Shown: positions 14,099-22,866 of the stretch, piece by piece
Layout: every line of letters starts with the position of its first letter
Numbering within the stretch: the stretch's first letter is position 1
Assembly (NCBI RefSeq): GCF_052118625.1
Contig: NZ_JBQKGW010000022.1
Coordinates: forward strand, 1-41,247
DNA length: 41,247 nt
Origin: Porcincola sp945869225
Lineage (GTDB): Bacteria; Bacillota; Clostridia; Lachnospirales; Lachnospiraceae
Direction of reading: 5' to 3'
Program-made: the position numbers and the translations under genes
Notes under the pieces: model-generated
What the model was told of the DNA's origin: nothing
What the model saw: the letters and a program-made list of their open reading frames with translations, nothing else
Databases searched by the model: none

Positions 14099-16750
14099 TC
14101 ATCGACCTCCTGACCGATAGTTGCTCCGCTGGGTCGCCCGGACGACGATCTCATCAATCCTCTCCTGCCCGATGTAGACGGGGATAATGATGTCACCGCC
14201 ACCTACTCCTGCGAGGGCACCCTTCACGATTTCCGCAAGCTTATCCGTACCAACCACAGCTTCCTGCCCTGCTTCACCGCCACCAATGAGTCTTCCACCT
14301 GCAGCGCCGAAGATCGTCGGGCTGTTTAAGAGGTAGGCATCATCCATAGCTTTCCGATACCAATCGACGGAAAGATGCGGAACCGAGGGCGGATTAATGG
14401 AGAGCTTACCGCTGATCGAGAAGTGCGGGAGCTTGATATGTGGAAGCTCCAGATGGCAGCCGGAGAAGAATCCCTTGATCCGATCCAGGCCGCCACTCAC
14501 GATGCTCTTGGCATTTTCGATCATGGAGGAGAAAGCTCCTTTGATCTCACCAAGTTTCCCCTGTGCGGAAGAAAGCGCATCACCAAGCTTCCCGCCTGTG
14601 AGATTATTGATGGTAGTAAAGCCCGTCTCCCAGATCGACTTGTAAGCATCCACAGCTGTTCCGATGATGCCCTTGATCCCGCCGCCGTGCTGATCGATGG
14701 ACGACTGAATCGCATCCCAGGCATTCCCGGTGTTCGTCTTTATGGTATCCCACGCAGTACCGATCGTGGTTTTGACGTTGTCAAAGGTCGTGCCTGCTGT
14801 CGTCTTGATCCCGTCCCACACACCGGAGAGAGTGGATGTAATACCGCCCCATACTGTCGATGCTGTAGAGCTAATCGTCGACCAGGTATTCGAAAGGAAA
14901 TCAGAGATCCCAGTAAAGACCGTGGTTGCTGTCGTACTGATCCCATCCCAAAGTCCTGTGAAGAAGCTGCTGATGCCGTTCCAGACCGATTCTGTAGTAG
15001 ATTTAATCCCATCCCAGAGGCCGGAAAAGAAGTCGCCGAGGCCTTCACCAATGCTCTGTACACCAGAACAGACGGTAGACCAGACACCGCCAAACCACTC
15101 GGAGATTTCTCCCCAGTGCTTCACGATCTCAATCACCGCGACTACAGCAGCCACGACCGCCGCAATGATGGCGATGATCGGGAGGATCGGAACGGAAACT
15201 GCTGTGATCGCCGGGATCGCCGTTGTAGAAAGAAATCCGACCAGCTTTCCGACCACACTTGTGACGGAACCCACAGCGGTGACAACCTTGCCGACACCGA
15301 CGACGACCGGACCAACAGCTGCAGCGATAAGTGCGGCTTTGACGATTGCCTCTTGCATTCCCGGGGACAGACCATCCCACGCACTTTTGAGAGCCGTCAC
15401 CACATCTTTGATCTGGGTCATCGCTTCCGTGATCATTGGTGCCGACGCATCTACGATCTCCGCGCCGAGGTCTTTTAAGTTGTTCATCACAACTGTCATC
15501 TGGTCGAGCGGATCCAGAGTTTCATTGAACGTACTCTCCACCGATCCCGCGTAATCTCCCAGCGTGGTAGAGAGGTCGCTAAGCGAGAGCTTCCCGCTCT
15601 GCACCGCGTTGTAGATCGCACCACCGGCACGGGAGCCAAAAAGGTCGTAGGCTGCCTGCAGCTTCTCGGTATCGGAGGCATTGCTGTTCATGGTTTTGGA
15701 GAAATCCTTCAGTGCATCGCTAAGAGACTGTCCATTCTTTGTCGCGGTCTTCTGCGCCTTGGTAAGGCCGGTCAGCATCGTCGAGGTATCAAGGCCGGAC
15801 ATCTCCACCGCACCCATGAACCCAGCGGCCTGCTCGGCAGAAAGTCCCATCGACTGGAACTGTGCAGCATTTTTGGAAAGATCCTGCGAGAGCGTATCCA
15901 TCGACACACCGGTCGCCTGTCCGACCTGATTTAAGGCATCGAGGAGGTTTCCGGCATCATCGGACGACTGCCCGAAGGCATTGAGGACGGAAGAGACGTT
16001 ATCAACCGAGGTGCTGACGTCCGTGCTGTTGAGGGTTGCGAACTCCACGAACTTCTTAGAGAGGTCTTCAAGTGCATCCCCCGTCAGACCAAATCTGGTG
16101 TTTACTTCGCCAATGGCATCCCCAGCAGTCTGAAAGTCCGTCGGAATCGTCTCTGCGATCGACTTGGCACGCTTCTGCATGTCCTCAAGGGCTGCACCGC
16201 TTGCTCCTGTCTTCTGCGTCACAGTATCGAGCGCTTCATCGACTTCCTTCCACGCGGCAACCGAGGCAGCACCGACTGCAGCGACTGGAACCGTGATGCC
16301 TTTAGTGAGTCCTTCACCGACATCACTGATCTTGCCGCCGACTTCTTTCATCTTGTCCCCGGCGACCTGAAGTTCTTGTCCTGCAACAGAGCCAAACTTC
16401 TTATACTCGTCCTCGAGTCCTTCGAGGGACTGCTTAGTGGCTTCAATCTCCCGGGTCAGTGCTTCCTGCTGTTTTTGCGTCTCCTCAGTCTGAGGACCAG
16501 CCTTAAGCTGGGCAAGGGCTTCTTTCTCCTCGGAAAGCTTCTTCTTGGTCGCATCGATCGCTTCGGTCAGGTACTTCTGCTTCTGTGCCAGAAGATCTGC
16601 ATTGCCCGGATCCATCTTGAGGAGCTTGTTCACGTCCTTCAGGTTACTCTGGGTATCCCGGATTTCCTTGTTCACGCCTTTCAGGGCATTGGAGAGCTTG
16701 GTCGTATCGCCGTCCAGCTCGATTGTGATTCCTTTAATACGATCTGCCAT
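14099..16750 (-). CDS. Tail tape measure protein
   Basis: An 883-residue protein that sets tail length and is ejected with the DNA. Residues 1-140 are coiled coil (KLSNALKGVNKEIRDTQSNLKDVNKLL and further heptads). A TP901-type tape-measure domain follows, with hydrophobic Ala/Val-rich membrane-like segments at about 465-555. Residues 560-700 carry tryptophan repeats about 11-18 apart (FFSGLWDGIKST, FFTGLWDGISTT, TVWGGITST and so on). No peptidase motif is seen. A terminator-like hairpin precedes it, which may keep its level below the tail tube proteins. Confidence 0.93.
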   Translation of the reverse strand: MADRIKGITIELDGDTTKLSNALKGVNKEIRDTQSNLKDVNKLLKMDPGNADLLAQKQKYLTEAIDATKKKLSEEKEALAQLKAGPQTEETQKQQEALTREIEATKQSLEGLEDEYKKFGSVAGQELQVAGDKMKEVGGKISDVGEGLTKGITVPVAAVGAASVAAWKEVDEALDTVTQKTGASGAALEDMQKRAKSIAETIPTDFQTAGDAIGEVNTRFGLTGDALEDLSKKFVEFATLNSTDVSTSVDNVSSVLNAFGQSSDDAGNLLDALNQVGQATGVSMDTLSQDLSKNAAQFQSMGLSAEQAAGFMGAVEMSGLDTSTMLTGLTKAQKTATKNGQSLSDALKDFSKTMNSNASDTEKLQAAYDLFGSRAGGAIYNAVQSGKLSLSDLSTTLGDYAGSVESTFNETLDPLDQMTVVMNNLKDLGAEIVDASAPMITEAMTQIKDVVTALKSAWDGLSPGMQEAIVKAALIAAAVGPVVVGVGKVVTAVGSVTSVVGKLVGFLSTTAIPAITAVSVPILPIIAIIAAVVAAVVAVIEIVKHWGEISEWFGGVWSTVCSGVQSIGEGLGDFFSGLWDGIKSTTESVWNGISSFFTGLWDGISTTATTVFTGISDFLSNTWSTISSTASTVWGGITSTLSGVWDGIKTTAGTTFDNVKTTIGTAWDTIKTNTGNAWDAIQSSIDQHGGGIKGIIGTAVDAYKSIWETGFTTINNLTGGKLGDALSSAQGKLGEIKGAFSSMIENAKSIVSGGLDRIKGFFSGCHLELPHIKLPHFSISGKLSINPPSVPHLSVDWYRKAMDDAYLLNSPTIFGAAGGRLIGGGEAGQEAVVGTDKLAEIVKGALAGVGGGDIIIPVYIGQERIDEIVVRATQRSNYRSGGR

Positions 16751-16775
16751 AGCCTACTCCTCCCTTCATGGCATG

Positions 16776-16802
16776 AAAAAAGCATCGGCTCATCACCGAT
16801 GC
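16776..16802 (-). terminator. Terminator between tail chaperones and tape measure
   Basis: Minus-strand GCATCGG, 7-base loop, CCGATGC (16782-16802) followed by TTTTTT (16776-16781). Perfect 7-bp stem and only ~26 bases before the next start codon. Confidence 0.85.
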
Positions 16803-16805
16803 GAA

Positions 16806-17347
16806 TTAAAACGAATCGAAATCCTCCTGTGTCGCCACCTGCCGGTACTCATCGTCGCAGAAGTCGTTCCCAGACTCAATGATCATATCCATCACAGTCC
16901 CCTCGTCCAGCTCATCCAGCTCAGACAACGTCAGTCCCATCTGCTTCGCCCTCAGGAGAAACACCGCCGTGTTTACTTCCCGCTCCGTTGGGCGGCTTCT
17001 TTTTTTGGCTTGGAGCTTGTCCTCCGTGATCCAAGGTAGAGCGTGACGAACTCCTGCATGTGAAGAAAGAGCTCTGCCCCGTCGAACTGATCCGCCCATT
17101 CGAGGAAGGCGTCCTCGTTCAGCTTATTCATGTCACGCTTTTCTGCCTGCGCGTTCATGATAAAGGCCAGCTTGTCGCCGACGGTCATATCCGTCTGGTC
17201 ATCCTCGCTGTTCTCCATCTTGTTTAAGAGGATCATGAGATCCTGGTGGAAGACCTGCTTATAGCGGTATGCTGTGGTCCCCGTTGCGAGAAACGGGAAC
17301 TTCTGCTCCGACCCATCATTGAGCCGGAGGGAAATTTCCTGATACAT
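16806..17347 (-). CDS. Tail assembly chaperone gpGT, made by -1 frameshift
   Basis: The 16806-17099 frame has no own start that fits: its sensible sequence begins within the end of the upstream chaperone. A slippery heptamer A-AAA-AAA lies at 17000-17006 in the zero frame (CCA AAA AAA GAA). Slipping back one base reads AGA AGC and continues for 64 codons to 16806, giving a 180-residue fusion (116 + 64). This is the conserved lambda gpG/gpGT arrangement. The tail section contains LRAKQMGLTLSELDELDEGTV, typical of the T part, and would link the tape measure to tail tube subunits. Confidence 0.85.
16973..17347 (-). CDS. Tail assembly chaperone gpG
   Basis: A 124-residue protein, the unshifted product of the tail chaperone pair, lying between the major tail protein and the tape measure. 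It starts MYQEISLRLNDGSEQKF and is mostly helical; the last residues KPKKEAAQRSGK come from the frameshift region. It coats the tape measure during tail assembly, by analogy with lambda. Strong AAGGAGG site. Confidence 0.85.
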   Translation of the reverse strand: MYQEISLRLNDGSEQKFPFLATGTTAYRYKQVFHQDLMILLNKMENSEDDQTDMTVGDKLAFIMNAQAEKRDMNKLNEDAFLEWADQFDGAELFLHMQEFVTLYLGSRRTSSKPKKEAAQRSGK

Positions 17348-17362
17348 GTCTACTCCTCCTTA

Positions 17363-18013
17363 TCACTTAGAGCTTGTCGTTGTCGAAGATGTGGTACTAC
17401 CGCCAGACGTAGAAGAACCTCCTGACGCCTTTGCAGCAGCAGGCGTGTAGACCTTACTGTACCAGCTCTGGTAGGTGGCATCGGTGGTATCTGCACAGGA
17501 ACGGGCCTTTACGATGTTCTTTCCAAGCGTGGCATCCCTGATCGATGTCGCATTGATGGTAAGGCTTTCGGTCTGTACCTCGATGGAGTCCTCCTTGGTG
17601 CTGGATGCCACAGACGGTCTTGTTGCCGTGCAGTTATACATGACGTGGCGGATCTCATTCACATCGCCATCAAACTCAAAGAGAAGCGCAAAGTGAATGG
17701 GCTGGGCATCCGCATCTTCAACCAGAACTCCGTTTCCATCCTTGATCTCGCCGAGCACGTTCTCCCGGAAGTCCTCCGGTACCATCGCAGACTCGAAGTC
17801 CCCGTTATAGCCGCTGTTCGCATTGGTGACAAAATACTGCACGCCGTCTGCCCAGAAGATCGTCTGGTCTCCCTGTGCATCCAGTGAGAGAGATACCGCA
17901 CCCGGCCATGCAATCGGATCCGCAAAGGTGGCGGTCCCATCCTCCGCGATCGTTGCAATGGCATAATGTACGTTTTTCAGGTTGTACTTGACCTTGTTCT
18001 TTTTACTTGCCAT
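17363..18013 (-). CDS. Major tail (tube) protein
   Basis: A 216-residue protein, phi13-type major tail protein: KVKYNLKNVHYAI at the start, then PIAWPGAVSLSLDAQGD and GYNGDFESAMVPEDFRENVLGE. It would form the hexameric rings of the tail tube. I start at ATG 18013, with AGGAGG 6 bases before, rather than at the longer frame. The last ~25 residues are a low-complexity Ser/Thr/Gly tail, probably disordered and exposed. It directly follows the tail terminator gene. Confidence 0.9.
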   Translation of the reverse strand: MASKKNKVKYNLKNVHYAIATIAEDGTATFADPIAWPGAVSLSLDAQGDQTIFWADGVQYFVTNANSGYNGDFESAMVPEDFRENVLGEIKDGNGVLVEDADAQPIHFALLFEFDGDVNEIRHVMYNCTATRPSVASSTKEDSIEVQTESLTINATSIRDATLGKNIVKARSCADTTDATYQSWYSKVYTPAAAKASGGSSTSGGSTTSSTTTSSK

Positions 18014-18014
18014 T

Positions 18015-18341
18015 TCAGACCTCCTGTTCAAATGAATACAGGACCTCGTAGAGCTTCTCAGAATCTATCCAGGTCTCTGTCTTTTCAAAGAAGATCCCGC
18101 TTTGGATCAGCTGATCTTCCAGTCTCTTTTCTATCTCCGGATCCTTCTTATCCGTGTAGAGCTCGATGTCGATCTCTGTGATCGGGAAATATACGGTTCC
18201 ATCCGCGGCAAAGTTATCGCTGTTCGGACAGCGGAAACAGAGGAAGGGAGGATCCGGCCCTTCCCCTTCCGCAAAGTGATCATAGGTATAAGGAATCCCT
18301 TGCTTCTCCAACTCCTCCAGAATCTGTATGATCTTGTCCAT
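18015..18341 (-). CDS. Tail terminator/tail completion protein
   Basis: A 108-residue protein at the position where the tail terminator (lambda gpU, SPP1 gp17) normally lies, between the gp10-like protein and the major tail protein. It has the alpha-beta pattern of that group: N-terminal helix IIQILEELEKQGIPYTYDHFAEG, then strands around DGTVYFPITEIDIELYTDKKD. The function is inferred from order and pattern. Its stop is 1 bp from the next start. Confidence 0.65.
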   Translation of the reverse strand: MDKIIQILEELEKQGIPYTYDHFAEGEGPDPPFLCFRCPNSDNFAADGTVYFPITEIDIELYTDKKDPEIEKRLEDQLIQSGIFFEKTETWIDSEKLYEVLYSFEQEV

Positions 18342-18356
18342 TGCTTCCTCCCATCC

Positions 18357-18728
18357 TCAGCCCTTTAATTCCTTCTCAATCTCATCTGATAGCTTCCCGG
18401 TGATCTCTTCTTCGACCGGAGCGATGTGTGGAATGCCTGCAACTCTTCCACCTCCACGCTTGGCATGGCCTTTCTCCAAGAGGTGCGTGAGTCTATAGAT
18501 CTTGTTGTGAACAACCACTTCTGCGCCAACCGCCGTCTCCTTCTGGACGGTAGATCGCCATCCTTTTGCGTACTTTCCGGTGCGCTTTGGCGATTTCTCC
18601 TTCAGTTCTTTTGCCGCTTCCTTCCCGGCATCCTTGATCTCCTGCTTTACGATGTCGTTCACATCCTCCGCGTAGTCCGAGAGGGTCTTTTCCGCCGTCG
18701 CCGCTAGATCATCTACTTTCACCTTCAT
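18357..18728 (-). CDS. HK97 gp10-like head-tail protein
   Basis: A 123-residue protein with the gp10 signature: a helical start, then KSPKRTGKYAKGWRSTV, YRLTHLLEKGHAKRGGGRV and PHIAPVEEEI. HK97 gp10 proteins complete the head-to-tail joint; a second possibility is a tail completion role. It overlaps the upstream adaptor by 4 bp. Confidence 0.88.
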   Translation of the reverse strand: MKVKVDDLAATAEKTLSDYAEDVNDIVKQEIKDAGKEAAKELKEKSPKRTGKYAKGWRSTVQKETAVGAEVVVHNKIYRLTHLLEKGHAKRGGGRVAGIPHIAPVEEEITGKLSDEIEKELKG

Positions 18729-19057
18729 CGCTTCACCTTCTCACATTTGAATTTCATGCTCCGTTTCTTAAAGCCCATCGGGTCAATGGCGGTCACGTTG
18801 TAGATATTGTCTCCCAGCCGGATCCGGATCTTTGTGGAGTCGAGCCCTTCGAGGCACTTTGCATACCGGACGGTAAAGTCGATCGCATCCGTGCTGTTTG
18901 TGGTTCCCGCCTCCTGCTTTTCGGATCCTCCGCTCTGTACCGGTGTTGCCCAGCAGGTGTAGAAGTCTGTCCAGGTGTTGGTGTGATTGCCATACTTGTC
19001 TTTGATGACCTCATTCTTCTGGATCGTAAGCCTTACATTCATTGCTGCGATATTCAT
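18725..19057 (-). CDS. Head-tail adaptor/head closure protein (SPP1 gp16-like)
   Basis: A 110-residue beta-barrel type protein: RLTIQKNEVIKDKYGNHTNTWTDFYTCWATP, in parts, is the family hallmark. It seals the connector after packaging. Its place between the gp6-like connector and gp10 is canonical. The GGAGG site 6 bases upstream supports the start at 19057. Confidence 0.88.
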   Translation of the reverse strand: MNIAAMNVRLTIQKNEVIKDKYGNHTNTWTDFYTCWATPVQSGGSEKQEAGTTNSTDAIDFTVRYAKCLEGLDSTKIRIRLGDNIYNVTAIDPMGFKKRSMKFKCEKVKR

Positions 19058-19069
19058 CCCGCACCTCCG

Positions 19070-19339
19070 TCAGAACCTTGGATCCCGTTCTCCGAAGAGA
19101 AGGTTTCGAAGCGTGATGGTCAGGGCGTGATGATCCGCTTCCTCCCGGTGCTCATTGAGATAGGCCAGGGTATAGAGGACTGCCACAACTGTGATCGGGC
19201 TGCTCTCATCTTCGAGGCTGTCTTTCCGGAGAACGGCAGCAACTAAGTTCTCAGCGGCATCCAATTCCTGCTGAATGATGTCATCTTCGTCACCAGAATC
19301 GACCCGGAGATATTTCTTTGCTTCCTCCAGCGTGATCAT
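19070..19339 (-). CDS. Head-tail connector protein (gp6/gp15-like)
   Basis: An 89-residue helical protein beginning ITLEEAKKYLRVDSGDEDDIIQQELDAAE, in the style of the Phage_connect gp6 family. It forms the ring below the portal. It is the first gene after a terminator hairpin that follows the capsid gene. Confidence 0.88.
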   Translation of the reverse strand: MITLEEAKKYLRVDSGDEDDIIQQELDAAENLVAAVLRKDSLEDESSPITVVAVLYTLAYLNEHREEADHHALTITLRNLLFGERDPRF

Positions 19340-19356
19340 CCTGTCCTCCCTTCAAA

Positions 19357-19391
19357 TTAGAAAGAAAGCCCAGAGCTTTGACACTCTGAGC
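19357..19391 (-). terminator. Post-capsid terminator-like hairpin
   Basis: Minus strand GCTCAGAG, 8-base loop, CTCTGGGC (19368-19391; one G-U pair), then TTTCTTTCTAATTT. The T-run is interrupted, so termination would be partial, allowing more capsid than connector mRNA. Confidence 0.6.
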
Positions 19392-19420
19392 CTCCATCAT
19401 TTCTGAATTACTTCTGCAGA

Positions 19421-20614
19421 TCAGGCAGATGCTCCTGCCTTCAGGATCTGCACGGCTTCCGGAAGAACCAGAAGGCCATCGACACGCTCCTTGGCGACAT
19501 ACCCGATCATGCCGTTTCCGGCAAAGAGCTCACGAAGCTCCTGCATGGAACGACTCCCGCGATCGCCGATGTTGTAGTAGCTGTAGTCACCAAAGGCCAT
19601 CACAGGCTTTCCTGCCGCAAGCTCCGGTGCAAAGGCGCTGGTGTGAACCGCATAGCCAAGAAGTCTGTCCGGCTCCCCTGCCTGATAGGACGGTTGCCAG
19701 ATGTAAGCGCCGTTGTTGTCCTTAAGCTTCCGGAGAGTTGCAAGGGTCTGGTCGTTCATGATGAACGATGCTTTCTTCCGGTACGGACGCTTCAACGCGT
19801 AGACCAGATCCAGCACATCATCGGTGCCAAGCTTGGTGCCGGTCAGGGTCTTTGCGACCGTGCCGCCATTAGTCTCATCAAAGAGACCGGTGGGCTTTCC
19901 CTTCCCATCGCCGTTTAAGAAAGCATCCTCCTCGGCATTGGCAATGGCGATTCCGAACTGTGTGGTGATGTAGCTTGCAAGGTCAAACATGGAGTCATAC
20001 AGAAGCTCCTCGGTAACCTTCACTGCCACATGGAGCTTATGGGCGTCCATGATCTTCTGTCCAAACTTCGCGTCGGTGAACTGAAGCGCACCACCCTCTT
20101 CAATCCATGCTGCCGTCGGCTTGGCTCCCGCGATGTTGATCTTGTGCTCGCCGGAAGTGGTGATGTGGGTTGCAAGGCCCCGCATGATGTTCTCTTCATT
20201 CAGGACATCGATGAGGCGGCTGTCCCACTCCTCCGGAACGAGGTATCCGCCATCGGCATCCACACCCTCCTGCAGGATGTCGGAAACCTGATGGAAGTTC
20301 GTGCGCATGGCGGTCAGCATATCCTTGGCATACTGATCGGAAGCGCGTCCCTGCTTCTTCGGCTTATCGTTGCCTGCGGAAGGCATGTTGGAAAGAGGAG
20401 AAGAGGTCGGCTGACTCAGCTGTGCCTCAATAGCAGCCTGACGATTCAGACGGTCGATCTCCTTGGTGAGATCTGTGATCTCCTTTTCCATGCGGTCATA
20501 GGTTTCTCCATCGGCGGCAGAAAGGACGCCGTTCTCTCCTCTGTGTGCTTCGAGGAAGGCCTTTGCTGCCTCCCACGCTCTTGCCCTTTTTGCAATCAAA
20601 TCCTGTACGTTCAT
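19421..20614 (-). CDS. Major capsid protein, HK97 fold
   Basis: A 397-residue capsid protein. The first ~110 residues are a coiled-coil delta/scaffold domain (MEKEITDLTKEIDRLNRQAAIEAQL, in parts) that the ClpP-like protease should remove. The HK97 core begins at about GVDADGGYLVPEEWDSRLI. It includes FLNGDGKGKPTGLFD, ending LLGYAVHTSAFAPEL and FGDYSYYNIGDRGS. It sits between the prohead protease and the connector genes. A hairpin terminator follows. Confidence 0.96.
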   Translation of the reverse strand: MNVQDLIAKRARAWEAAKAFLEAHRGENGVLSAADGETYDRMEKEITDLTKEIDRLNRQAAIEAQLSQPTSSPLSNMPSAGNDKPKKQGRASDQYAKDMLTAMRTNFHQVSDILQEGVDADGGYLVPEEWDSRLIDVLNEENIMRGLATHITTSGEHKINIAGAKPTAAWIEEGGALQFTDAKFGQKIMDAHKLHVAVKVTEELLYDSMFDLASYITTQFGIAIANAEEDAFLNGDGKGKPTGLFDETNGGTVAKTLTGTKLGTDDVLDLVYALKRPYRKKASFIMNDQTLATLRKLKDNNGAYIWQPSYQAGEPDRLLGYAVHTSAFAPELAAGKPVMAFGDYSYYNIGDRGSRSMQELRELFAGNGMIGYVAKERVDGLLVLPEAVQILKAGASA

Positions 20615-20627
20615 TGTGTTCTCCTCC

Positions 20628-21482
20628 TCACATCATCGTGTGCAGCAGATTCAGGCGATCCATCAGAGCATCCACGCTCCGGCCTTCCTCTACTTTGCTT
20701 TCGGCATCAGGACCATCCTGTGCCTTGTTTCTAACCTTGTAGTGTTCCTTCACCTTGTTGGTGAATGCAGCCGCCATCTGACGACTGGAATAAAGAAAAC
20801 CCGCAACAAGCAGATCTTCGTTCTTCTTCTCAGGATTACCTTCAGATTCCTCCGGATTCTCCTTGGCAGGATCGTCCTCTTCCTGATCCTGTTCTTCCTG
20901 TTCCCTGCGATAGAGATCCGGTCTCTCCATCACACGGTCTGCAAAATGAAGCTCCACTGCCTTGCTCGCATCCATCCAGGTCTCATCGTCCATGAGCTTA
21001 CTGAGCTTGTTCTTGGAGAGCCCGGTCTTCTTGACGTAGGCATTCAGGATCGAATCCTTGACGGAATCGAGCATCGAGATGGCCTGCGCAAGATCATCCT
21101 TATCCCCCATTGCCATCGTGGACGGATTGTGGATCATCAGCATCGACACCGGAGAGACAAGAACCTCGTCTCCTGCCATCGCAATGACCGATGCCGCTGA
21201 TGCTGCAAGGCCGTCGATCTTCACGGTGACCTTTCCGTCATAGGACAAGAGCATGTTGTAGATCTGCGCTGCCGCCCAGACATCGCCGCCCGGAGAGTTG
21301 ATCCAGACCGTGATCGGTCCTTTCCCGGAATCAAGGTCGGACTTAAAAAGAGCTGGCGTGACGTCATCGTCAAACCAACTCTCCGAAGCGATGGTTCCGT
21401 TCAAAAACAGTGTGCGTGCGGCAAGATCCGGATCTTCTCCATCCGGTGCCTTGTTCCGCACCCACTTCCAAAACTTGTTCAT
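20628..21482 (-). CDS. ClpP-like prohead protease
   Basis: A 284-residue Clp-type serine protease that should cut the capsid scaffold domain. The ClpP core (about residues 25-190) has WINSPGGDVWAAAQIY, the catalytic serine S95 in GLAASAASVIAMAGD and H118 in MLMIHNPST. Residues after about 190 are a highly charged, glutamate-rich linker and a short end that may serve as internal scaffold. Its start overlaps the portal stop by 4 bp, the usual portal-protease-capsid order. Confidence 0.93.
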   Translation of the reverse strand: MNKFWKWVRNKAPDGEDPDLAARTLFLNGTIASESWFDDDVTPALFKSDLDSGKGPITVWINSPGGDVWAAAQIYNMLLSYDGKVTVKIDGLAASAASVIAMAGDEVLVSPVSMLMIHNPSTMAMGDKDDLAQAISMLDSVKDSILNAYVKKTGLSKNKLSKLMDDETWMDASKAVELHFADRVMERPDLYRREQEEQDQEEDDPAKENPEESEGNPEKKNEDLLVAGFLYSSRQMAAAFTNKVKEHYKVRNKAQDGPDAESKVEEGRSVDALMDRLNLLHTMM

Positions 21483-22852
21483 GTGTTCCTCCTTCCCCTT
21501 CTTAGGGGCTTATTGTTCTTGGTATCTTCTTCCGGCTCCTGGTCTGGATCCTCCTGCTTCTTCTCAGGCTCTTCATCGGGCTCATCCTGCTCCGGAGGAC
21601 TACTTCCACCACCGGAAGTCTGGTAGGCCGCTCCTGCCGATTTCAAAGGCGTCATCGATCCATTTACAAGAAACAGGTTCCCGCCCTCCTCGTCTGGGAC
21701 AAGATCCATGTTCTCTAAGCGCCGGACATCGTTCACACACAAAAAGCCGTTGCTGATTCCGGTCGCATAGCCCTGCATACGACTCTCATAGTTGCCGCGA
21801 AGAAGACCGTCCACGTTGAAACGCGCATAGTAGATCTTCTTCTCCTCCGGGGTAAGGAGAGAGCGAGAGATTGCAGACTCGATTCTGGCAAGCCACGGCT
21901 GCAGACTGTAGGTCACAAATTCCAGCGACTGTTCCTCAATATTAGAAAAAGTCGCGTGCTCAAGATCTCCAATCATATGCGGCGGCACCCGGAAGATCCT
22001 TGCGATCTCATCGATCTGGAACTTTCGAGTATCCAGAAACTGCGCTTCTTGCGGATTGATGGAGATCGGCGAATACTTCATGCCCTCTTCCAACACCGCA
22101 ACCTTCCCGGCATTCTGGCTCCCGCCAAAGGCAGCCTGCCAGCTATCCCGTACTTTCTCCGGATCCTTCAGGATACCGGGATGCTCGAGAACTCCGGAAG
22201 GCGCGGCTCCGTTCTCGAAGAACTTAGAGCCATATTCCTCACAGGCCATCGAAAGACCGATACTGTTCTTTGCCATCGCAATCGGGCTGTACCCCACAAG
22301 GCCATCAAACCCAAGGCCCGGGATCTGCATCACCTCATGGGGAGAGAGCTTGACGATCGTCTCCTTCATGGTCGGCGCATCCGATCCCTTGGACCAGAGG
22401 TACTGGTAGTAGATATGTCCGTTCTCATCCCGGTCCACCGTCATGCGGTTTGGCATCAGAGGATACAGTGCTGTGATCTCGCCTTTTCCATTCCGGATAA
22501 TCTGCACATAGGCATTACCCCACAGGAGAAGATGTGTGAGGATCGTCTCCCAGAAGGTGTAAGCCGTCATCTCTTCATTCGGCTCACTGTGAAGAAGAAA
22601 GTACAGCAGATGATCCGTTGCCTTTACCTTGCTCCCATCCTCCTCTTTGTAGAGGTGAAGTGGCAGGCTTGCCACAGCTTCTGCCAGCACCCGGACACAG
22701 GCATACACGGCAGTCACCTGCATCGAGCTTCGCTCTGTCACGGTCTTGCCGGATGAGGTGTGTCCATAGTAAGCGCGGTAGACACTGCCGGAGGTAGAGT
22801 CTTGCGGATCCGCTCTTGCCTTCCTTCTGTGAAATAAATCCTTAAATCCCAT
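21479..22852 (-). CDS. Portal protein, HK97 family
   Basis: A 457-residue portal subunit that forms the dodecameric DNA channel. Diagnostic parts: VTAVYACVRVLAEAVASLPLHLY near residue 50, TILTHLLLWGNAYVQIIRN, LYPLMPNRMTV, then HMIGDLEHATFSNIEEQS and LQPWLARIESAI. The C-terminal ~60 residues are a charged, disordered Pro-Glu tail. I start at ATG 22852 (MGFKDLF) because GGAGG lies 8 bases before it; an earlier ATG at 22870 overlaps the terminase stop. Confidence 0.95.
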   Translation of the reverse strand: MGFKDLFHRRKARADPQDSTSGSVYRAYYGHTSSGKTVTERSSMQVTAVYACVRVLAEAVASLPLHLYKEEDGSKVKATDHLLYFLLHSEPNEEMTAYTFWETILTHLLLWGNAYVQIIRNGKGEITALYPLMPNRMTVDRDENGHIYYQYLWSKGSDAPTMKETIVKLSPHEVMQIPGLGFDGLVGYSPIAMAKNSIGLSMACEEYGSKFFENGAAPSGVLEHPGILKDPEKVRDSWQAAFGGSQNAGKVAVLEEGMKYSPISINPQEAQFLDTRKFQIDEIARIFRVPPHMIGDLEHATFSNIEEQSLEFVTYSLQPWLARIESAISRSLLTPEEKKIYYARFNVDGLLRGNYESRMQGYATGISNGFLCVNDVRRLENMDLVPDEEGGNLFLVNGSMTPLKSAGAAYQTSGGGSSPPEQDEPDEEPEKKQEDPDQEPEEDTKNNKPLRRGRRNT

Positions 22853-22866
22853 CGATCCTTCCTCCA

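Noticed and set aside
14375..15478. Long plus-strand open frame (367 codons) across the tape measure gene
   Set aside because: It is antisense to a clear tape measure protein, has odd composition rich in Arg/Asp/Cys and no ribosome site. It is a shadow of a GC-rich coding strand.
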